A DNA stretch of 64,000 nt from Vescimonas fastidiosa (GTDB lineage Bacteria > Bacillota > Clostridia > Oscillospirales > Oscillospiraceae), in the NCBI RefSeq assembly GCF_018326305.1, contig NZ_AP023416.1:434001-498000 (forward strand), written 5' to 3'. A model generated the notes under the pieces. It had not been told where the DNA came from. It saw only the letters and a list, made by a program, of their open reading frames with translations, and did not search any database. The translations under genes and the position numbers were made by a program. Below, in pieces: positions 60,323-64,000 of the stretch (position 1 is its first letter; each line of letters opens with the position of its first letter).

Positions 60323-60925
60323 ATGGCTAAGAATATGCAGCCTATCGCCAAGCGTTGCAAGGCGCTGGGTATTTCTCCTACCGTCATGGGTTACGCCAAG
60401 AAGGACACCAAGCGCAACCCCGGCGGCCAGATGAGAAAGAAGAAGAGCGAGTATGCCATCCAGCTCAATGAGAAGCAGAAGGTGAAGTTCGTCTACGGCA
60501 TCCTGGAGAAGCAGTTCCGTATGTATTACGAGAAGGCTACCGGTATGCCCGGCAAGACCGGCGAGAACCTGCTGAGCCTGGTGGAGCGTCGTCTGGACAA
60601 TGTGATCTATCGTCTGGGCTTTGCCATGACTCGCCGTGAGGCCCGTCAGCTGGTGAGCCACGCTCACTTCACCGTCAATGGCAAGAAGGTCAACATTCCT
60701 TCCTACCTGGTGCGTGTGGGCGATGTCATCGAGGTCAAGGAGAGCAGCCGCTCCTCCGTGGCTTTCAAGCGTTTCACTGCTGAGGATGCCCCCCTGGTCA
60801 CCGTTCCCACTTGGCTGGAGCGTGACAAGAACGCCCTGAAGGGCACCGTAACCAGGATGCCCGCTCGTGATGACATTGATATGCCTATCGAGGAACACCT
60901 CATCGTCGAGCTGTACTCCAAGTAA
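60323..60925 (+). CDS. rpsD: 30S ribosomal protein S4
   Basis: A 200-residue 16S assembly initiator with the S4 RNA-binding domain ([20 protein letters not shown], then [20 protein letters not shown]). Sequence [20 protein letters not shown] at the start lacks the Cys-rich zinc knuckle found in some S4. Followed by an 85-base spacer with hairpin GCGGAG/CTCCGC before rpoA. Confidence 0.97.
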   Translation: MAKNMQPIAKRCKALGISPTVMGYAKKDTKRNPGGQMRKKKSEYAIQLNEKQKVKFVYGILEKQFRMYYEKATGMPGKTGENLLSLVERRLDNVIYRLGFAMTRREARQLVSHAHFTVNGKKVNIPSYLVRVGDVIEVKESSRSSVAFKRFTAEDAPLVTVPTWLERDKNALKGTVTRMPARDDIDMPIEEHLIVELYSK

Positions 60926-61010
60926 TAGGGTCGAAGCCCTCAACCAGAACTGGAACCGAATACGGTGCGGAGCCACAACTCCGCCCAACTGAAATGAAGG
61001 AGGGTACTGC

Positions 61011-61964
61011 ATGATCGAAATTGAGAAGCCTCAGATCGAGTGTATCGAAACACCTGGCGATGCTTCCTATGGAAAGTATGTGATCGAACCCCTGGAGCGC
61101 GGTTACGGAACGACTCTGGGCAACGCCCTGCGTCGCATCCTGCTCTCCTCCCTGCCCGGCACCGCAGCCACCAGCATCAAGATTGCAGGCGTTCAGCATG
61201 AGTTCTCCACCATCCCCGGCGTAAAAGAGGATGTCACGGAGATCGTTCTGAACATAAAGAGCCTGCTGACCAAGCTGCACTGCGACGGTGGAAAGACCGT
61301 TTTCATCGAGGCCACCGGCCCCTGTGAAGTTACAGCCGGCGACATCAAGCCCGACGGCGAGGTGGAGGTCCTGAATCCCGAGCTGCACATCGCAACCCTG
61401 GATGTAGGCGCCACCCTGAGCATGGAAGTGACCTTGAGCCATGGCCGCGGCTATGTGTCCGCCGACCGGAATAAGGCTCTGCGTCCCGGCGTCATCGGCG
61501 TCATTCCCATCGACTCCATCTATACCCCCGTGTATAAGGTCAATTACACGGTGGAAAAGACCCGTGTCGGCAATATGTCCGATTTCGACAAGCTGACGCT
61601 GGAGGTATGGACGGACTCCACCATTTCCGCCCGGGATGCTGTGTCTCTGGGCGCCAAGATCCTCTGCGACCACTTTGCTCTGTTCACGGATCTGTCCGAA
61701 AATGTGGGCGGCGAGCCCGTCATTGTGGAGAAGTCCGGCGATAGCCAGAGCAAGCAGCTGCAGATGACCATTGAGGAGCTGGACCTGTCTGTGCGCAGCT
61801 TCAACTGCCTCAAGCGAGCCAACATCAACACCGTGGAGGACCTGATTTCCAAGACGGAGGATGAAATGATGAAGGTCCGCAACCTGGGACGCAAGTCTCT
61901 GGAGGAAGTCATCAACAAACTGGCCATGATGGGTCTGCATCTGGCCGGCGAAGAAAACAACTAA
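61011..61964 (+). CDS. rpoA: RNA polymerase alpha subunit
   Basis: A 317-residue alpha subunit. The N-terminal domain (1 to about 230, [20 protein letters not shown]) dimerises and nucleates polymerase assembly. After a short linker, the C-terminal domain (about 250-310, [20 protein letters not shown]) contacts UP elements and activators. AAGGAGGG precedes the ATG. Confidence 0.98.
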   Translation: MIEIEKPQIECIETPGDASYGKYVIEPLERGYGTTLGNALRRILLSSLPGTAATSIKIAGVQHEFSTIPGVKEDVTEIVLNIKSLLTKLHCDGGKTVFIEATGPCEVTAGDIKPDGEVEVLNPELHIATLDVGATLSMEVTLSHGRGYVSADRNKALRPGVIGVIPIDSIYTPVYKVNYTVEKTRVGNMSDFDKLTLEVWTDSTISARDAVSLGAKILCDHFALFTDLSENVGGEPVIVEKSGDSQSKQLQMTIEELDLSVRSFNCLKRANINTVEDLISKTEDEMMKVRNLGRKSLEEVINKLAMMGLHLAGEENN

Positions 61965-62010
61965 CCTGCGCGCCCCCGCGCAGTAAGATCCTTACAAGGA
62001 GGAAACAGAA

Positions 62011-62355
62011 ATGCCCGGAACTCGTAAGCTCGGTAAAACTACCGATCAGCGTATGGCGATGCTCCGTCAGCAGGTCACCGATCTTCTGGATAACGGCCGT
62101 ATGGAAACCACCATTACCCGTGCCAAGGAGATCAAGCCCCTGGCTGAAAAGATGATTACCCTGGGCAAGAAGGGTGATCTGGCAGCCTATCGTCAGGCTT
62201 TGAGCTTCATCACCAGAGAGGATGTGGCGCACAAGCTGTTCAAGGAAATCGCTCCTGAATATGCAGAGCGCAACGGCGGCTATACCCGCATTGTTCGCAC
62301 CGGCGTCCGCCGCGGCGATGCAGCCGAGACCGCCATCATCGAGCTGGTCAAGTAA
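62011..62355 (+). CDS. rplQ: 50S ribosomal protein L17
   Basis: A 114-residue L17 at the tunnel exit ([60 protein letters not shown]). It ends the superoperon. Confidence 0.98.
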   Translation: MPGTRKLGKTTDQRMAMLRQQVTDLLDNGRMETTITRAKEIKPLAEKMITLGKKGDLAAYRQALSFITREDVAHKLFKEIAPEYAERNGGYTRIVRTGVRRGDAAETAIIELVK

Positions 62356-62370
62356 GCGCAGTCCAAAATA

Positions 62371-62418
62371 AAAAAGCCCTTTGCTATGATGCCTGCGTCA
62401 TAGCAAAGGGCTTTTTTT
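62371..62418 (+). terminator. Terminator of the ribosomal protein superoperon
   Basis: AAAAAGCCCTTTGCTATGA pairs perfectly with TCATAGCAAAGGGCTTTTT, followed by further T residues. It is one of the strongest stems in the window. Confidence 0.95.
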
Positions 62419-62451
62419 ATGTGGGTCGCCCCTAAACGGAAAAACTATGCA

Positions 62452-62640
62452 CCGGGCGGACAGAGTCGTCCGTCCCTACAATCCATTCCGTAGGGCCGGC
62501 CCTTGCGGACGCCTGCCAACTACCGCACTCCCTGTAACCCCTCCGTAGGGGCCGATGCCCACATCGTCCCGCCTCCCCCGCACCCCATGCCCCCTCCGTA
62601 GGGACGGGGTTCTACCCCGCCCGTCTCTCCGTACAAAATC
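62452..62640. repeat. Cluster of CGTAGGGG-type GC palindromes
   Basis: No gene is supported in 62419-62914. Units bounded by CGTAGGG or CCCTAC are visible near 62454-62478 (GGGCGGAC/GTCCGTCC), 62489-62505 (GTAGGGCCGGCCCTT), 62543-62572 (GGGGCCGAT/ATCGTCCC) and 62599-62622 (GGGACGGGGT/ACCCCGCCC). Confidence 0.7.
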
Positions 62641-62704
62641 AAACTTGCAGGGCGGGCTGCCCTCAGCCCGCCGCCCGGCCTTGTACCGCACTTCTTGTAA
62701 ACGG

Positions 62705-62747
62705 TGTCATTGCGAGACCAGTTCGCAAACTGGTCGTGGCAATCCGC
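62705..62747. repeat. GTCATTGCGAG-type dispersed repeat
   Basis: GTCATTGCGA-GACCAGTT-CGCA-AACTGGTC-GTGGCAATCC: an inverted repeat within conserved outer text that is common in intergenic regions of unrelated bacteria (from memory). Confidence 0.65.
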
Positions 62748-62827
62748 ATCTCCGTCCCCTTGCCCCCCTACATAAAGGAAGCCTTTATTCCGTTTCCCCT
62801 TTCCGCTTTCACGTTATTTCCCCCGCC

Positions 62828-62856
62828 TTTACATTTCTGCCCCGCCGTGCTATACT
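62828..62856 (+). promoter_or_regulatory. Promoter of the isomerase/epimerase-cobT pair
   Basis: TTTACA (62828-62833) and TATACT (62851-62856), 17-base spacer; about 55 bases before the first start codon. Confidence 0.65.
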
Positions 62857-62914
62857 TTTTCCATCGGCTCGCCGATCGGACGGGCTATATTTTTTTGGGA
62901 AGGGGCACGGAGCC

Positions 62915-63673
62915 ATGGACCGTAGGCAGCTATATATTTCCACCGTGGCCGCCGGTTGCGACGAAGCCGCCGCCCGCTACGGCCTGGGTTTGGAGATCGC
63001 GGAATACTGTACCGCCGCCAATCTGGACGCCCCCACGCCGGAGGTGGTCAGCGCCGTAGCCGGACACCGACAGGCGGCGGACCGTTTTACTTTCCACGCC
63101 CCGTTCAATGAGCTTTGCCCGGCGGCTATTGACCCCTTGGCATTGGAGCTGTCCCGGCACCGGTATGCCCAAGCGGTGCAGGCGGCGCAGGGCTGGGGCT
63201 GCCGCAAGCTGGTGGTTCACTCGGGATTTATTCCCCGGGTGTATTTTCCGGTGTGGTTTGTGGAAAAATCGGTGGAGTTTTGGCGCGACTTTTTGACGCA
63301 GATCCCGGAGCAAATGGTCCTGTGCCTGGAGAATGTCATGGAGCCCTCTCCGCAGATGCTGGTGGACATCGTCCGCCAGGTGAATGACCCTCGCCTGCGG
63401 CTGTGCCTGGATGTGGGCCATGCCAATGCGGAGCTGTCCCTCACTCCGGTGGAGGAGTGGGTGGAGCGATGCCGTCCCTGGCTGTCGCACCTGCACCTGC
63501 ACAACAACGCCGGAGGCTGGGACCTTCACGATCCCCTGGAGCGGGGTACTGTGCCCATGGAGGAAGTCCTGGAGCTGCTGTCTGAGGACACGAGCCTGAC
63601 CTACACACTGGAGACCCTGGAGGCCGGGGGAAATGTGACCTGGCTGCTGGAAAAAGGATTTTTGAAGCTATGA
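62915..63673 (+). CDS. Sugar phosphate isomerase/epimerase-like TIM-barrel protein
   Basis: A 252-residue protein of the xylose isomerase-like/AP endonuclease 2 superfamily. Metal-ligand-type positions appear in FTFHAPFNEL, KLVVHSGFIP, LCLENVMEPS, LCLDVGHANAE and LSHLHLHNNAGGWDLH, in the order seen in this fold. Substrate is unknown. The ATG at 62915 has a weak site (ACGGAG close by). It overlaps cobT by 4 bases (ATGA), so a role connected with cobamide or lower-ligand metabolism is possible by context only. Confidence 0.8.
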   Translation: MDRRQLYISTVAAGCDEAAARYGLGLEIAEYCTAANLDAPTPEVVSAVAGHRQAADRFTFHAPFNELCPAAIDPLALELSRHRYAQAVQAAQGWGCRKLVVHSGFIPRVYFPVWFVEKSVEFWRDFLTQIPEQMVLCLENVMEPSPQMLVDIVRQVNDPRLRLCLDVGHANAELSLTPVEEWVERCRPWLSHLHLHNNAGGWDLHDPLERGTVPMEEVLELLSEDTSLTYTLETLEAGGNVTWLLEKGFLKL

Positions 63674-64000
63674 ATTACGAAGAAATGCTCCGCCGGGAGC
63701 TGACCCTTATCACACCCGCCGACGAAGGCGCTATGGCCCGGGCCGCCGTGTACCAGGGCACCCTGGCCAAGCCCCCCGGCAGTCTGGGAGAACTGGAAAA
63801 TATCTACATTCGCCTGTGCGGCATTACCGGGACCCTGTGCCCCGGCTATACGCCCTGCCGTATCATTGTCCTCTGCGCGGATAACGGCGTGGTGAAGGAA
63901 GGGGTGTCTGTCACGCCCCGAAGCGTTACGGCGGCCCAGGCGGTGAATATGACCCGCCACTGCACGGGCATGAGCGCCATGGCCCACCACTTTGGCGACC
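63670..64000 (+). CDS. cobT: Nicotinate-nucleotide--dimethylbenzimidazole phosphoribosyltransferase, 5' part
   Basis: The first 110 residues of CobT, which activates the lower-ligand base as alpha-ribazole phosphate in cobalamin assembly. Visible family motifs are AKPPGSLGELENIYIRLCGI, IIVLCADNGVVKEGVSVTP and TAAQAVNMTRHCTGMSAM. The frame runs off the right edge of the window. It is translationally coupled to the TIM-barrel gene by an ATGA overlap. Confidence 0.93.
   Translation, partial: MNYEEMLRRELTLITPADEGAMARAAVYQGTLAKPPGSLGELENIYIRLCGITGTLCPGYTPCRIIVLCADNGVVKEGVSVTPRSVTAAQAVNMTRHCTGMSAMAHHFGD

Noticed and set aside
62555..62914. Upstream extension of the TIM-barrel gene to 372 residues
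   Set aside because: The extension covers the palindromic repeats and the promoter at 62828-62856, has no ribosome site, and is Arg/Pro/Ser-rich non-protein-like sequence.

Overview
This 64 kb, GC-rich window (estimated by eye) looks like the core chromosome of a spore-forming, gut-type Clostridia member, probably Oscillospirales/Oscillospiraceae. The evidence is SpmA/SpmB, CtsR-McsA-ClpC, RNase J and RNase Y, GdpP, a zinc-type S14, a QueT transporter, strong AGGAGG ribosome sites, and intergenic repeats typical of such genomes. The species assignment is inference. No tRNA, rRNA, CRISPR array, IS transposase or prophage was seen.

Layout. 1-5.7 kb: 3' end of dusB, a MarR-controlled heterodimeric ABC exporter, cdd and a FeoA-like protein. 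6-10.2 kb: queT (minus) with a possible riboswitch, rpsF-ssb-rpsR with an S6:S18-type leader, an orphan small-RNA unit, and rnj (minus). 10.9-19.3 kb: gdpP-rplI-dnaB-tilS-hpt-lepB-ftsH. 19.7-24.7 kb: a branched-chain amino-acid type ABC importer (livJ-H-M-G-F). 25-28.5 kb: ctsR-mcsA-clpC (minus) with two CtsR boxes and no mcsB. 28.7-38.4 kb: small ferredoxin, N6-adenine methyltransferase, rsmI, AbrB-type regulator, spmA-spmB, murI-DUF1934-argS (minus), a hypothetical protein, an RlmI-like methyltransferase (minus) and an amidase. 38.6-46.1 kb: rny, ymdB-like, YbaK-like deacylase, SbcD-like nuclease, asparaginase, proS and an XRE regulator. 46.1-62.4 kb: the full S10-spc-alpha ribosomal protein superoperon, from rpsJ to rplQ with secY, adk, map, infA and rpoA. 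62.4-64 kb: a repeat cluster, a TIM-barrel isomerase/epimerase-like gene and the 5' part of cobT.

The most unusual signal is non-coding. Seven copies (A-G) of a ~190-199 bp element occur between genes, mostly just after stop codons. Each copy folds into four successive hairpins. Stem sequences differ between copies but change on both sides so that pairing is kept, while the linkers are nearly invariant. There are two subfamilies (A, C, D, E and B, F, G). In three copies (A, C, D) the element sits between two near-identical copies of the local terminator-like hairpin, and the second hairpin differs from the first partly by compensatory changes. This suggests a mobile, structured element associated with terminators, or a structured RNA family. 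Deletion remnants are visible at 28.93 kb and perhaps 19.39 kb. A second, unrelated set of short GC-rich palindromes starting CGTAGGGG clusters at 8.3, 32.5 and 62.5 kb.

Functionally the window is dominated by translation (ribosomal proteins, IF-1, aminoacyl-tRNA synthetases, rRNA/tRNA modification), RNA decay (RNase J, RNase Y, YmdB-like), protein export and quality control (SecY, LepB, FtsH, ClpC) and amino-acid import.
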